A DNA stretch of 64,000 nt. Source: Apostichopus japonicus. Its lineage: Eukaryota; Echinodermata; Holothuroidea; Aspidochirotida; Stichopodidae. Of this stretch, positions 1 through 14,207 are shown one piece after another. A program made the position numbers and the translations under genes. Location: the NCBI RefSeq assembly GCF_037975245.1, contig NC_092562.1:4702001-4766000 (forward strand), in the 5' to 3' direction. Under the pieces are notes generated by a model, which was given only the letters and a program-made list of their open reading frames with translations, ran no database searches and was not told the origin of the DNA. The stretch's first letter is position 1, and the number at the start of each line of letters is the position of its first letter.

Positions 1-3000
1 TGTTTATCGACAGCAAATTGTGAAGGAAATGCTGGGCAAATACAACAAGAAGCTGGACCAACATCAGATGGTCAGCCTCCTGTCCAAGAAATCGTCCGAG
101 AACCCTCTATGGCTGTCCATAGCCTGCGAAGAGCTCCGTGTGTTTGGACTGTTTGATAAAGTCACGGACAAGATCAATAGTCTGGATGATGGTTTATTGG
201 AGTGAGTATTTGCCAACCAGATGTCAACAGATCATTGTTGTCGCTTAAAAATATGCTTCAAACCAAAAACCACCTACAAGATGTGAAAACTGTTTAGGAA
301 AGGCTGTGCTTTAAAGAAGTATAAAAGTTAACAAGGGTCTGAAGTTGCAAGGACCCTCTTGTTCCAGCAAGGTTTGGAAATATTAGTTCCTCTGATGTGT
401 AAACTCCCATGTGTACGCAAGTCAGTCACATATTAAGGCTTACTGGGGAATTAGCGGAGTGACTGAAGTATTGGTTAAAATGGAATTGAAACTAGTGACA
501 AGTCCTGCACTTTACCAGCTGAGCTTTCTAGTGAATAGTTGGTGGTGACAACCGTCTCTCTGCTTGAGGGGGAAAGGGGGGGGTGAAAGTGTGGGGCAAG
601 CCAGAGGGTAACAGTGTCTTGCTTACTGTGTAGCCAGTGTTAACACCCTTAGGTGTCATTTTTACAGCCACAAATTGGCTGGGAAGAGGTTTGAAAAGGA
701 AGTTTAACTGTGTGGGGTAGAACACAAAACTCTTTATTTCACTGGTTCAAATCTAGTGTCTATTCTATATTATAGCCAATAGTTTCTTTGCTATGGCAAA
801 AGTTAATACATAGGAAACATTGTAAGGAAATAAAGTTAAATTAGGATAAAGAAATATAGTGAAGTTGAGATCATAAATAACCTAATCCCTCTTTTTAGTC
901 GTATGAAACTTAAGCTGTTGAGATAATTTATTCTTTAACGAGGCGTTTCTCTAACGAGGCATTTCTCTAATGTGTTTTTCTTACGTGGTGTTTCTTCCAA
1001 TTGCATTGTTATGTCGTTTGTAATACCTGATAAATTAGATGCATGAGTTAAAGTTACATTTTTCTTTTTTTTCCAGTCAATTTTTATAGTTGGTAGTTAT
1101 TACCTTGTGTTCTGTATGTATGTGTGTGTGTATGTATGTATTATTATGATTGTTATTATTATGATTATTGTATACTCCACCTGATCATTTTTCATTTCAT
1201 TTGTCTAGAAAAACTACCCATTTTATTGAAAATACAGGCTATTTGTATATCAGTCTTTGTTAGAGGTTGTGATACATGCTGAATGTGTTTTTGACAAAAA
1301 AGTCTTGGGAGTAATTTTGTTGCAGCCTAACAGAATATTTAAAACTTATTGTCGTTATAAAACTTTACTGGGGGGGAAGCAAATGAGGTTATTCATATGC
1401 AATTTTTGAGGTCATGTCATAAACAAAACTCGCTTGAATAGAATATCATTCTCCTCATCATTCCACATTTAAAAGATTTTTATCAATCTCCCAAATTTCC
1501 TTCAGACTTTTGGAGCAGGTTTTCACAAGATTTGAGGAGGAAAATGGTGGTGAATTATTGACGTCAACCCTTTGCCTGTTGGAGACATCGTCGACTGGAT
1601 TACTGGAGACGGAGCTCCTGAAGATACTGGGAGATGAGGATAATCTCATCCCCGACAACAGCGCTGAAAATGAAAAAGAATCTAAAGGTCAGCTTTAAGA
1701 TCAACTTTAAAAACTGCTGATTTAATTACCTTGACTTTATTCATGCCCTTTTCAACTTTCCACTCGATATGTTTTCTTTCTCTGAAGAAGTTTAGTGTAC
1801 TGTTTCCAAGAAAATGTCCTAAAGGTTTTGTGAACATGTAGAGTAGATGATCTTACCTTCTAATATGGCTAGTCTTTGTTTGGATATATTTTCAATTTCC
1901 TTTTAATTCAAGCCTAGCATGATTCTCATATAATATATGTTGGATTGAAGTAGGTACTACCATAAAGTAATTTAGCTAATAACCAAACCAATCTCTACAT
2001 TTTAACAATTAGTCATTTATATATGATATGTGTAAGAGATATCAAATCAAACTATTTGGTTGTTGGTTTTTCTTTTGCACCGTAGAGAAGGAGAGCAGAG
2101 AAAAGACATCCAAGGACATTGGACCCCTCCCAGCTTACAAGTGGGCCACAGTCTTCAGGGCCTTGAAACCTTTTATAAGGCCTTTTGGTGACAGTGGTGA
2201 AGGAAGGCTTGACTTTTACCACAGGGCCCTCAGCAAAGCAGTCAGGAAAAAGTAAGAGAACAACTTTTGCTCTGCCTCCTGTAATCATATGTACAGTATC
2301 AGTGTGTGGTAGGAGAGGATAGAATGATAGCCTATACAGTATCAGTGTGTGGTACGAGAGGATAGAATGATAGCCTATACAGTATCAGTTTATGGTATGC
2401 AGCTAATTTCTCATATTCCCCCCAACAGGTATTTTGGAGGCGCTGCTGGGGCTGCCAAATACGATCAAACCTGGTGGCATCATAAACTAGCGGATTATTT
2501 CTTTGAGGTTAACGTGATTCATCGAAAAGTAGAAGTAAGTACAATCTCCTTCCTGTCCTTTTTACTTACACTGTCAAGTATTACATCTTAATGGATTGAA
2601 GTGCTTGGGGGGGGGGGGAAGGGGGGGTGTTGCATGCTTACAGGTTATTCCCCTACTCATTTTTGGAAGATTCCTTATAAAACATAAACTCAGATCCCAG
2701 AGAACGTTTCCTTTTGCATTCCTTCTTCCCGAGAGCAAAAAGACACACAAATGACTGTAAATACCATCTTTGTTACTCTGTTTGTTGTAACTTGAAAAAC
2801 AAATTGTATCATAATTGTATGACTCTCTCATGACAAACACCTTTTTGTTTTTCTATATGTATAGATACTATTTCAAAATTACTCAATTTTTGTCCGATTC
2901 TCCCTCTTTGTTTGACAAGGAACTCCCGGCACACCTTTTGGCCATCAACGATGTCGAACGGTTGAAGGTTTTCCTGACAAATTGGGCTGTGTTTGACATG

Positions 3001-6000
3001 CTGTACAATGAGGACTACAGTACATTGCTTCTAAAGCACTGGAGAGAGGTGAAGATCTGATTCTTGTTATATCTCTTTTGCAGCTGTTATCTAAAAAGGA
3101 TGAAACTGCAAAACCACTTTGATTTCATGTAGATGAATTTTGTCACAGGGACCCATGGTGGTAATATGAGTAATATTTGAAATCTTGTTTGAAGCCAAAT
3201 GAGGCATACGGCTTGGTCAGGAGATGGAACGGGTGGAATTAATTTAGCTTGAAACTCATCAGTTCATTTTGAGTACATTTCTAAGTAAGTCAGGTAACGA
3301 TGACCCTACCTTTTATTAGGAAGAAGATCTTTGTGTAAGAGTTGTGTTTATACCTTGGAACATGTTAAAACATGATATTATGGACTAGAGTCTTTTTCCA
3401 TCACCAGGCCTTACTGCCAAATTCCTTTAGAACCCCTAATCTCTCACTCCTCCCCACCCCCCCCCCCTCTCTCACACACACACAAACAGGTACATTCAGA
3501 CAGAGGACCCCATGGTTTTTTCCATTGTTCAAATTCACGAACCCTAACCTTAACAATACCCCATAACAATAGAATTCTTGTGAGGACGTTGCGATTCTTT
3601 AGAAATCACATTCGAGGACCTGGAATTCTTTTGTTCAAATCCTCAGTCAGAAATACAAAACAAATGCACACATACCTTCATAAGGTACACAGCCGCTATA
3701 AATCAGTATTTGGAAACAGAGCATTTGTTTGTCTTTTCATCAGGGGCTTGGCAAGGACTGGCAGGATGTCTTGAAGGCTGAATATACGGCTTGTCTCGAG
3801 AGGCTTGATGAGGAAGAAGGAGAGGGGTTCGTCACCAAAGAGGAGCTTGCACTGAGATACGAGAAAGTAGCCAGAGTCTTGTGAGTTGCCACTTACATTC
3901 AACAAGATATCTGTTTATCTCCATCTTTATTGATCATAAAGCAATGTAGCTTAATTTGACGATAATTTAAATCATTTGACAAGAGTGATCGAAGAATTTG
4001 TCCAAGTTTTGTAGACATTCGCAATGATGAAATTCCTGGCTGTAAACTAGTTTCAACATAGAGGCTGTGAGAAAAACCACTTGAAGTTGACAGTAACAGT
4101 TTCAGCATGGATTTTTTTTTATGTAAATTAGATTCAGCAATTACGCTAGAATTGCTTAAGTCGGATGCTAGAATCTTGGTGTTGGTGTTGAAAATAATTT
4201 GGATTATTTTGGAAAAGAATTTGTTCTGAATATGAAACAATTTCATGGGCTTTGTAAACATGTGAATGAGAAAATGCTGTGAACTACTTCTACCTTTGTT
4301 TTTTGTTTTATAAAATTCGCTTTTTAACCTTTTGCAGGGCTCAGTCAGGCAAGCATATCGATGCACTGGAATTATTGAATAAAACTATTACCCTGGAAGA
4401 GAATGAACTAGGCGCAAGGCCAGAGAGAATGGTAGAAATATTTGCCTTGGTTTGTACCATCTATGATGAGGTAAGAACTTCTTTTTTTGTTTCTTTCTTT
4501 GTTCTTCACCTGTAAAGCTGCATTTCTCTTTGACCAAGCCATTTAATATTTAGACAAAATGGGATAATTCTCAATCTATCCAAGAGGTGACCGTAATTTA
4601 ATCTTCTTCGTTAGCAAATTTACGAACAGTTCAATCCACTACAGAAAGTTTTGCTCTCCAAAACTTGTATGTACTTTTTGCAATTCACTCATTGGCAAAC
4701 CAGTGACAGCTGTCTGTCCAACGTGATCGTTCCTAGCATCATTATCGATAGACTGACCTGGTAATAGGTACGATGTCCAGGTACCTGCTCTTTCCCTTTA
4801 ACCACTCTGTATAGTACCACACACATGGAGCTTTCAAAAAATATAGTGGATCTCTGACTTGCAATAGGTAATATATTACTTAAAAGGTGATCATTTATGG
4901 CAGGCGAAGGATATCCTTGACTGATAAATTGATCTGACCCATGCAAGGCACAAAATGTCTGCTGACAGCTGAAATCAGGCTCACCTGCTGCTGCTTTGAA
5001 TCTGCTCTAGGTCTATGCTAAGCATTCGTATATATATGTCTTTGAAATTAGCAACTGAACTTTTGAATGTTAACAGTGTGGTTATACTTTATTAGGGTCG
5101 TTGGCTGAAGAGGGCAAGGAGGTGGGGGGGGGGGGTGGGTGGGTTGGTGTATGGGAGATATAGACATCAGTTTTACCTCATTTATAAGCAACATTTTGAA
5201 ACCACATTCTCATCCTGGAAATGTTAGAAGTGAGATGTTTTAAAGGAGGGAGGATGTTTGTTACAAGGTGTACAATTGCCAGACCAGCATCAATTTCTCC
5301 CTGTCCGTTATCCGAAACAAGTATGGTATTCCCTTTGTACAATACACATGGGTTAACAGCAGGGGAATGGACACCATCCACATTACAAAAACTTGACACT
5401 GGATGAGATTCCGTTCATCTTTCTCTTGACAGAAATTGAAGCTGTATGAGTACGTGGATGTCTCGCAGAAGAGGGAGCTTAGGCCGGCTATAGAGTATGC
5501 TAGGAAATCTATCGCACTCAGAGAGACTCTGGACGGTGAGATTCACAAGGTAGGTAACGGCTCACGAACCGTTGGAAGACCGAAGGACCCGAGCACTTAC
5601 TCAACAGTTGCATTTGTATGGACAAAAGCTCTCATCATTGCTGAAATGCTCAATGCATCAAAGACTTTATTACAGACAGCACAGAACCGAAGGTGGGGGG
5701 AATGTAGGGCTCACAATATCTAGTCTTTGGGGTAGTCAGGATTTAGCAGCAGCGGTGGGAAAGAAACAATGATCACCAGCATCTTTTAGGTGGTGTATTA
5801 TATTTTTTCACCTAGATTACAACTTTGTATATAGTAATGAATCTAGGGGGGAGGGAGGAGCTAAATGTGGTCCTCTTATTGATTTTCATTTCATCCTTAC
5901 ATAAATATGAAGAGGCATTATTAATAATAAAAACCAATCTGATGCCTGAAGGACCTCTGATATGATGATGGAGGCAGTGACCCAAACACTGAATGTGTTT

Positions 6001-8467
6001 ATACTGGTCCTGTAATGATTAACTTTACAGTCCCCATCCCATCTCCAGCCCATCCAAAAAAAATATGCAACCCTTCCCCCCCCCCTCCCCCTGACCCAAT
6101 GAAATAAACACATGCTTACAAAGTAGTTTTTGAAATGAATTTGATATCTTTTCTGCTTTTTTTTGTGTGTAGTATAAGCTGGGCAGAATCTTCATTCAGT
6201 TGGCCTTCAATCTCCAGTCGTGGGTCGAGGTCGGAGGTGATAACAGCCTCAGTGTGGAAGAGGCCGAGTCTGAAGCCAAGAATAATGTAGAGAAGGCTAT
6301 AACCATCTTCACAGAGGTGACACAGAGGTTTCCTATATAATATGTACCATGCATGAGTCCTTTTTTTTTCTGCCATTGGGTGGTATGGAGGGAAGGTGGT
6401 TGAAAGAGGACCAGCGGCGATGTCCCTTCCTGCCAAGTTGCAGGAAAAGTGGCACAGCTATGGATAGGTGGGGAGGGGGCAGGGGGAGGGGTGCACAAAA
6501 TCTATGGACAGAGGGAGAGAGGGGTGCACAAGATCTTGGGTACACCACCTTACCATACTGTTTGGATCATTTTGTCAAGAAACAAAAGTCACTGATGTTT
6601 GTGGTAAGAAGTTTTAAAAATTGTCAATTGTGTTACATCGTCTGTGTCCTGAATACACTGCTGAAACTGTCGTTGTCAAACAATATGGTTTTAAAATGCG
6701 ATTTGTTTTGCAAGGGTAAATGCAATATGCTGCATACTAAATTCGCACTAGAGTGAAAATCATTAGGGGTGGGTTGGGAGGGAGGGGTGGGGGGGGGGGC
6801 GGGGTCAGAGGGAGGTACTCCTATAGTGTAATCAGCTATCAATATTGTATAGTTGTTATATCCACTACCATCTGCTGTTGGAGCCAGTGTTAAATAGAGT
6901 ATTATACAAAGTAAACACATGTCTTTGTGATTCCCTATTCAGCTTAAATCTGATGGCCATTTGGCAGATGCTTTGATGACCAAGGGAGTAATCCAGCCGA
7001 GAGGCAGCGATGAGCAAGTAGAGGTAAGAAAATGAAAAACATAGCAACGTTTTATGTTTGGTTGACAGTTCCATGAGAACCTACCCGAGTATCCCTGAAA
7101 GTAAGATTGCTTTAAGCTAAGCTTTAAAATCCCAAGTCGATGGCCATAAAAGAAGTATCGAGACAAGCCTTTTGGGGATTCGAAAGTGAGAGAAATTTTA
7201 AAGAAAATAGAAATATTTGTTGTCACTCAAAATTTGCATCTGGAAGTACTTATGTGGGCAAAGCCAAATCTTTGGTTTCATACTTTGCCGTAAATATCAT
7301 TCAAAAGATTTGAATCCTCCAAACATTGTAGAATACAAAGACTTTGGGGTTCAGTGAAGGATCCAATATTTCATTTTGAAAGGGGTCAAACATTGACCTC
7401 TTGACCCATTGACATGACCCATTGACCCATTGACATGAAATGGTCAAAATTGACCTCCATTTCTTTAAACCATTGCCAAAAACTTGTACAGTCAACATGA
7501 ATGTGGTATACATTCTTACTTAGTACTTTGTACATATGGCATAAAAAAAAAGATCAGATATTCATCCGTAAATATTCGATTTGAATAGCGTTTCTGTTTT
7601 TTTCAGAAGTTTGCTCTGTTTTTTAGAATGTTGCTGTTAGGCTATGTATATTTAAATATTAATGATATTTCACTACATTTAGTTTTATTTTTTATATTGT
7701 TTCATTTTTTTTACAGTACTACAAGTCATCACTGGAGCTCTGCCTACAAGCCTATGGTGAGAATAGTGTCCTTACCACCAGGATCTACCTCAACACTGGC
7801 ATCTGTTACGAGGACAGGAGGGAGTACGAGGAAGCCTATGATTGGTTTGTTAAATGGCAGGATGTCTGTGAGGAGGTGAGGGCCTTTGTTGTGACAGCTT
7901 ACAGCCAATTTTTTTGCAATGGGAACTATATGGAGGGATGGGTTGGGGGACAGGATATTAGAAGAAGGAGGAATAGAGGGGGGTGGACTGGAGGGGTGAG
8001 CTGGTTGTGATAGGTCCACCAATCGTAAGTATCGTCCAGAACTGTGGTACTATGGAAGTTTGAGATTTGGAGTTTGGTTTGAGGGGTTCCTTGCTGCATG
8101 CTTTGCCTTCAATATTTCTGTCAAATACTTGATGTACATTAGTTAGATATCTCAATCCATGATCGTTACAACGAAGATTAAATTAACGACGATGTCACAA
8201 TTAAAATTCATCACATTTCTGCTCACCAAATATCAAATTAATACTCCCCCCCTCTCTTTTCCTCTCCCACCTCTTTCTTTCCAGGTGTTTGGATATCACC
8301 ATCCAAGAACCCAGAGATGCCGTAATTGTTTGAGCGAAGCCACCTACGTTGCTATAAAGAGGAAGAGAGACATGGTTGCAAGGAACAACGACCTCAACTC
8401 AAACATGGAAGTGGAACGTCGAGAAGCAATCGAGGACTACATGAGCGGGGACTCTGACGAGGATTAG
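1..8467 (+). CDS. STAND-NTPase/TPR protein, C-terminal 12 exons (TTC41- or nephrocystin-3-like)
   Basis: Partial gene; the 5' part lies outside the window. Exons that splice in phase: 1-201, 1506-1687, 2086-2251, 2429-2534, 2920-3048, 3744-3880, 4338-4470, 5433-5549, 6173-6316, 6943-7023, 7717-7875, 8285-8467 (TAG stop), giving about 578 residues. Every junction has GT donor and AG acceptor and an unbroken frame. The first exons (ENPLWLSIACEELRVFG, then an FYHRALSKAVRKKYF stretch) look like the helical region after a NACHT-type NTPase. Later exons have TPR-like helix pairs (AKSGKHIDALELL-type at 4338, YYKSSLELCLQAYGENS at 7717, EDRREYEEAYDWF). The tail is acidic (DYMSGDSDED). Large TPR proteins of this class usually act as scaffolds, some in cilia. 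The class is fairly sure; the choice between TTC41, nephrocystin-3 and TEP1 relatives is not. For the 2920 exon I used the acceptor at 2918-2919, because the one at 2863-2864 puts a stop in frame. Confidence 0.8.
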
Positions 8468-10440
8468 CTGAGAACAGGCTAGGGGATTAGTCACCAAGAG
8501 AGAGGAGAGGAATATGGACTGTAGGTTGATGTTGAATTTCTGACCTTGATGTACATTAAGAAAGCTTTAACATGTCATTACTTAATAAGTAGCATAGGCA
8601 AAACACAAAGAGATTGTTAGGTTGGAGGTTAGACTTGTAAATCTATAGAATATGTGTTTTAAAATTCCTTCTCCCTTGATAAATGTATACTTTCATCATT
8701 TTAGGAGTATTTAAAATAATGGTAGGAATCTTAGCCGTTGTTACTTTTGTTTAGTTGCTTAGGTCATTATTTAGCAATCTCTTAATTTGCAAGGTTCAAC
8801 TGATCAGTGACAGAATGTATCAAGAAAATGAGCAAAGACTTCAGTAGTAACATTTACTCTGTCTTTTAACAAACCCTTTTTAAATGATATAAACACAGTT
8901 TAAATGACTCGGTTAATTTACCCAAGGTGACTAATGGGATAATAGATCATAGATCGTGACTGTGCTGCTTAAGATATCCTGAATTTGGTGGTAACATATT
9001 TACAATTAAAAGTAATTTATTAGTTATTTATTGGACAGACCTCAAGTAAATCTTGATTAAGAAGATTTTATTCATGTTTGTGTATATATGTTTACGTAGT
9101 CACCTTGATAGGAGGTTTTTAGGAGCATTGTTTTGAGTGCAAAAAGAATCCGTATATGTAGAGAGGATAGAAATTTTATGAATTTTTGCATTCATTGACA
9201 ATCATGACTTGACTCAGGTTCAACATTTTGTACATAGTATTGCAGTGAAAATTATGATCTGTTAAAATAATAATAATAATAATAATAATAACATACTTTA
9301 TATAGCCCTCTAATTGGTCAAGCGCTTCACGATGAGAAAAGAAATACATTTTGACTTAGAGGTATAAATTAAGGGGATGGGGCAAGGGTGGGCAAGAGGT
9401 TGTAGCTGTTTTTGTTTTTGCTATGATTAAGGTTTTAAAGATGGGGGGTGAATTTTGGTCATAGCGATATGTTGTGAAGGACAGTGGTTTAGAGGTGTGA
9501 AGTAGTTGCTTTAAAGATTCTTGAATATTTTTAAATACCTTCTAATCCAAGACTTTACTTTGGGAGAGAGTAGTGGGGGAAGTATGAAGCATGTCATTGA
9601 AATGTGGAAAAATGCCTTATCTGTAATCATGGATTTAATGTCATCTATTTTCTATGTTTATATTCTCAATATTTCTATCCTATCTCTTCTCTTGGAATCT
9701 TACCAGTGTCTTTCTGTGAAGCCTTCAAAGTTCAAACCCACCTCTCTTTTTTGTCTATTCGTCTTGTTAGTTTCTTCTGGTTGGTGATTAGTTCAAGGAT
9801 AAGTTTAAAGAGGAAAACGGAAAGTTGGTTCTTTGAGTCAACAGATGCAATATTAAACACCCACCGGCTCAATATACAAAGTCAAAGATAATTATTCTGC
9901 ACTTGCAATATGAGCCTCAGAGTTGAGAAAATTGTGGATAGACATTATTATCCTACTATGTTATGCAGCAATATAATCGTTTTCTTTCAGAGAAATCTAC
10001 CGTCTGGCAGTTTTATCATCAGGATTTTTTTAAAGTTTCTTAAAAAACAGTTTATTTGGTCAGTATCTGTATTAGTTTTCCTTTACAAAGGTTTTTGCAC
10101 AAAGTTCTTGTCTTCAATGGAAAAAATGCTTTAAGTGCCTTACCAAGAAAGTTACTTCACACAGTGGTAGACTTTTTTTAAATGGGCATGGTTGTACCTC
10201 CTTTGCTCACCCCTCCCCCTCCCCCCTCCCATTGAGGGAAATTTGAATTTTTATTCTTGTCAGAAAATTGTATAAAATTGAAATCATGAAATATTTATTA
10301 AAACATCCCCCCCCCCCCTCCCACCCGCTGCTTTTTGTTCTCTCACCTACAAACTTCTCGAAGAGCAGTATAATATTTTATTTTATGGAATTTACGATCA
10401 TTGTATTTAAAAAGAAAAACCTTTTATAATGGTTAATAAA
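8468..10440 (+). other. Probable 3' UTR of the NACHT/TPR gene
   Basis: AT-rich sequence without a convincing ORF follows the stop codon. The first clear AATAAA on this strand is at 10435-10440, so the 3' UTR may be about 2 kb; a shorter form using a variant signal is possible. A (AAT)n tract at about 9264-9292 followed by an ATATAGCGC-like segment resembles the tail of a dispersed SINE-like repeat. Confidence 0.45.
9264..9292. repeat. (AAT)n microsatellite
   Basis: Uninterrupted AAT/ATA repeats of about 28 bases inside the presumed 3' UTR, directly followed by a segment ending in a CAAGCGCTT-type motif. Confidence 0.9.
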
Positions 10441-11282
10441 TCAAAATTGTGGTGTGTTGAGTTATGCCAATACTTTTTAGCTGTGAATTATGGCGATGCG
10501 AAATTTTCTTGTCATAACTATGGTGGCATCTTTCAAACGAGTTGAATTGTCTCGTATTCTTAATCCAGTGCCAACCCATACATCCTATTAACAGCCCACT
10601 CCTGGTTTATTATTTTCTACCTCCCTCCCTCCCTCCCCCCCCCCCTCCCTAGTTACCTCTCTCTCTTCCCTTTTTTTCTCTCTCATTGAAACCTGGTTAA
10701 TAACGGGTATGGTTCTTTCTCTTGTACATAGTAATTACCTATATCAAAGGCCAGCATCATTTTGACATCGGTTTAAGTCTGATCTACACTAGGTTTTGTT
10801 GTAATATTGTTGTTGTTTTTTTTTTTGGTCTTTTAAACTTCTTTAGAGAATTCTGTTTGACTTCCTATGATCATGAACTCATTAGTACTTTCTCCGCAGG
10901 TCTTTCAGTCGATTGTATTAAATGAGCAACTAAGCAGCTGCTGTTTTACGTAATATGCCCGTGTAATATTTCAAGACAATAAGAAGGCTGATTGTTCTTT
11001 GAAATCAACATAGGCTGTATGACTTGTATTTCAATATATCTTGATTTGAGAAACAATATTTGCTTTATTTTTTTGTTTGTGTCCATGTTTGTAGTCTACT
11101 TTTGTTGAATTTAAACTTATATGATCAAACATGTTCCTTAATGTAAGCATTACATCCAAACTATCCACAAGATGCTTCCGATATAGAATAATATCTGAGA
11201 TGGGAGTCGGCCCCAGGGCCATACTGACTCTCCTTTATAAACCTCCTTCATTCGCTTGTGGCCCTTCGTAAAGGTTCTTGCC
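10441..11282. other. Intergenic, nothing recognised
   Basis: Contains C-rich homopolymer runs (about 10624-10645) and AT-rich sequence. No ORF looks coding on either strand. Confidence 0.6.
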
Positions 11283-12569
11283 CCTATACCCAGCGACGTA
11301 GCCAGGAATTTGAAAGGGGGGGAGCACTTTTTGCGACTGATATGGATTTTCAAAATTGTAGGCACGACTATCTGAGCGGAGCGCCACCATCGGTTGGCGC
11401 GGAGCGTACAAGAAAATTTTTGGTTTTACAAACCCCCCAGATGGCCGGAAACGGCCCTTCCCGAGTGTTCATTCTGGTTCCATGGCCTCTTGCTAACTTG
11501 AGACACCTCATTCAATATCACTTTTAAACCAAAAAAAAACAAACGAGTTAAAATAGTACGTAATTCAATACCGTACTACATAATGTTTGGTATTTAAAAT
11601 TAGCAAAGTACATGTACAGAGTAGTCTTACTTTTCAACTGCTGATACTTGTAAATACAAAGATAGTCCAGAAATGTCTTTGTTACAACTATAGCCAGTAA
11701 TTGTCTTTGATACAACTGTAAATGTTTAAGTTAGCCTAATATTAGAGAAGGCGAGAGCTATCCGACGATTGCCATCTGATGCAAATTTCTCAACTGTTTT
11801 CTCAACTGAAATATTATCTGCGTAAAAGGGTTCTTAACTAGATGTTAAAAAAACTGACAAGATCGGCGGGTAGAGTGTTGAATGAAGCGGCACGCGATAG
11901 AAATGACAGCCTAAATTAGAAGACTAGGTCACCTAATTTATCCATATTCTTGCTACGTTCATTTCAATAGTTATTCCTGTCTGGACTCTTAAACTCGTCC
12001 AGCAAGCTTATGGATTTGAAATATGGGTGTTTTTAAAAAAGATAACTTGGCCAAAAAAGTGTAGACCCGGGCCTACAGTGCTACATACTGGCTACGCCCC
12101 TGATCACGGATATCATATCATCAGCAGATTTTGTTTCCTGTTTGAATTCTTTTACATGTTCTTTTACATAATATATCAGAAAGACAAACATAGTGCTCTT
12201 TTACAATTTTTCCAGTAGGATGATTCTTGTTTATTGTCCAATGTCTGGACTTTGATACATTTGACGAACTTAACTGATGGACAATATAAACTTTCATATT
12301 TTGTAATATAGCCAGATATGCAGTGGCCTAAAAACAAATATCGTTATCGTTAGCAGTGTAATAATTATTTAAAGGAAGTGCGTATCACGTACGATTGCTA
12401 TAGCTTAGCTTCATAACATGCTGTTCATGCACAACTTAGGACGAATCATAGAAAGGATGAAAACGAACGTTGTCGACGTTGTTGTGCATACGGTTCGTGA
12501 CATTCCATAGAGTGCGGTTAGGTAGGCAATATGTATTTTATTACGCAGTGGCCAACTGTAGGCTTGTAA

Positions 12570-12700
12570 TAGTAGACCGTGGGGCAAAGCCGTTTTTCTT
12601 GCAGTTCCGTAGTCCAGTCGGAGGGGCAACTCAAAATAACTCTCAAAAATTCACAAAAATTATATTATTCGTAAATCCGTTTTGTTCCACCAAAAATTTG
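12570..12700 (+). repeat. Left arm of diverged internal inverted repeat
   Basis: AGACCGTGGGGC, GAGTTCCGTAGTCCA-like and TTTGTTCCACCAAAA segments occur here. They recur in the same order on the opposite strand at about 16000-16165. The arms are clearly related but have indels. Confidence 0.65.
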
Positions 12701-14207
12701 CGCACGTTTTTTAGTTATTCGATAAACTTGGTACTATTTTTTGCACGAAAGCACTTGGAAACTCTCTCTTTGAAAGGTAGGATTAAGTCCGTATACACCA
12801 ATCGCAAAGCAGCATTACTGCCAAATGACAATCACATGACAATTAGCACACACAAATCAGCATGGCTATCACATAGTTATGTTGAAACGTCCATATTTTG
12901 CGTACGAAAACAAGTTCGTTCGTCCAAGTTTTTCAAATTTGATAGATGTACCGATATGACCTGAAAACAACATACCTATTTACCCGATGGTGAGTACTTT
13001 TCAGGTTCTTTTCATATGAAATAAAGTTGAAATCATCATTCGAAGTTCGTATTTACACAGCCGAATCACGTTTGGCAAGTATTCATAGGATGGACACTGG
13101 AACAGCTAGTTTCGCGAAAACGGTTCAATCTTAAATGTTGAGTCATTAGTGTACGATTTGCCCGTGTTTACTGACATTTTTACTCAGTATTTGCCTAACT
13201 TTTTCATACTCTTGAGCTTTGTGGGTAGTAAAGTTACATTTTTATGACCCCTGGAAGCTAAAAACAAGGCTTGTCTATATTATAGTCCGTCAACTAAAAG
13301 AAGATTGAAAATGACATTAGGACAAATTGAGTGATAGACTAACGTTAATCATTAACATGGTGACTATTCGCTGAGGCTGCTAGAGTACGTAGGTAAAGTC
13401 ACATGCTTTCGTATCGTAATCTATGTGTATACTATATGTATATTTACAACTAGATAACATCAATTTGTTTATTTGTTTTGTTATTTAACTTTTGGCATGA
13501 GGGTGAAATTCGGTTAGCTTAATAAGCTAATCACACCGAGGCCCTCCCCTACATGTAATTTAAGCTAGGCCTAGGCCGTCTACAACTAGCATAGACCAGT
13601 AGTCAAAATAAGGAATAGAAGTACTTGTCCCATGTGTATTAAACTGAATTGCACTAGGATAAAACTGATGTCTTGTTTTTACTATATCGTTCAGTAATAG
13701 TAATGACTGTGGGCTACTGTTTGAGCAGTCTCGTTTTCCAATTGTGTACACTGTTGGAATAAATATAGACTGATTTGTGACAACATGTCTAAGGTGGTAT
13801 GACATTGCTTTACATTTAAGGACTATTGAAAAGTAGACAGCTATTATGGTTTGACAATTGAGATGCAATAACCTGGTCGCATATAAGACATAGTTTGGAT
13901 TGGAAACTATCAAAGTCACACTACCTCTATCGAGAAGCTTTGTCAATATCAACCCATTGTATTCAGTAAAACGGGTTTTCCTTTCAGGGTATATATTGGA
14001 AATTTACCTAACCACATCAAATCAATTTTGCTATGCCTGACAAGGCTGACAAATCAAGACAGTTACCGAGTTACGTAGACCAAACTCTGTTATTTTTGCA
14101 AACCTTAAATAGTTGACTCATTTTTCTACAGCAAAGTAATTAAACTATTGCTTATTTACATTCCCTTGTAGGTCTTTCAACTATGACCGAACCAACCTCA
14201 ACTGATC

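Noticed and set aside
2863-2919. Acceptor at 2863-2864 for the fifth visible exon of the NACHT/TPR gene
   Set aside because: It puts a TGA in frame at about 2913. The acceptor at 2918-2919 after a pyrimidine-rich tract keeps the frame.
3899-4366. 155-codon minus-strand ORF
   Set aside because: Antisense to an intron and exon of the NACHT/TPR gene, without any family feature.
5099-5145. G-rich tract as a regulatory quadruplex
   Set aside because: Homopolymer runs of this kind are scattered throughout the window and nothing marks this one as special.
11291-12102. A separate 812-bp MITE using the end at 12088-12102
   Set aside because: Its flanks, CCTATACC and ATCACGGA, do not match, whereas the 16389 end has a perfect duplication.
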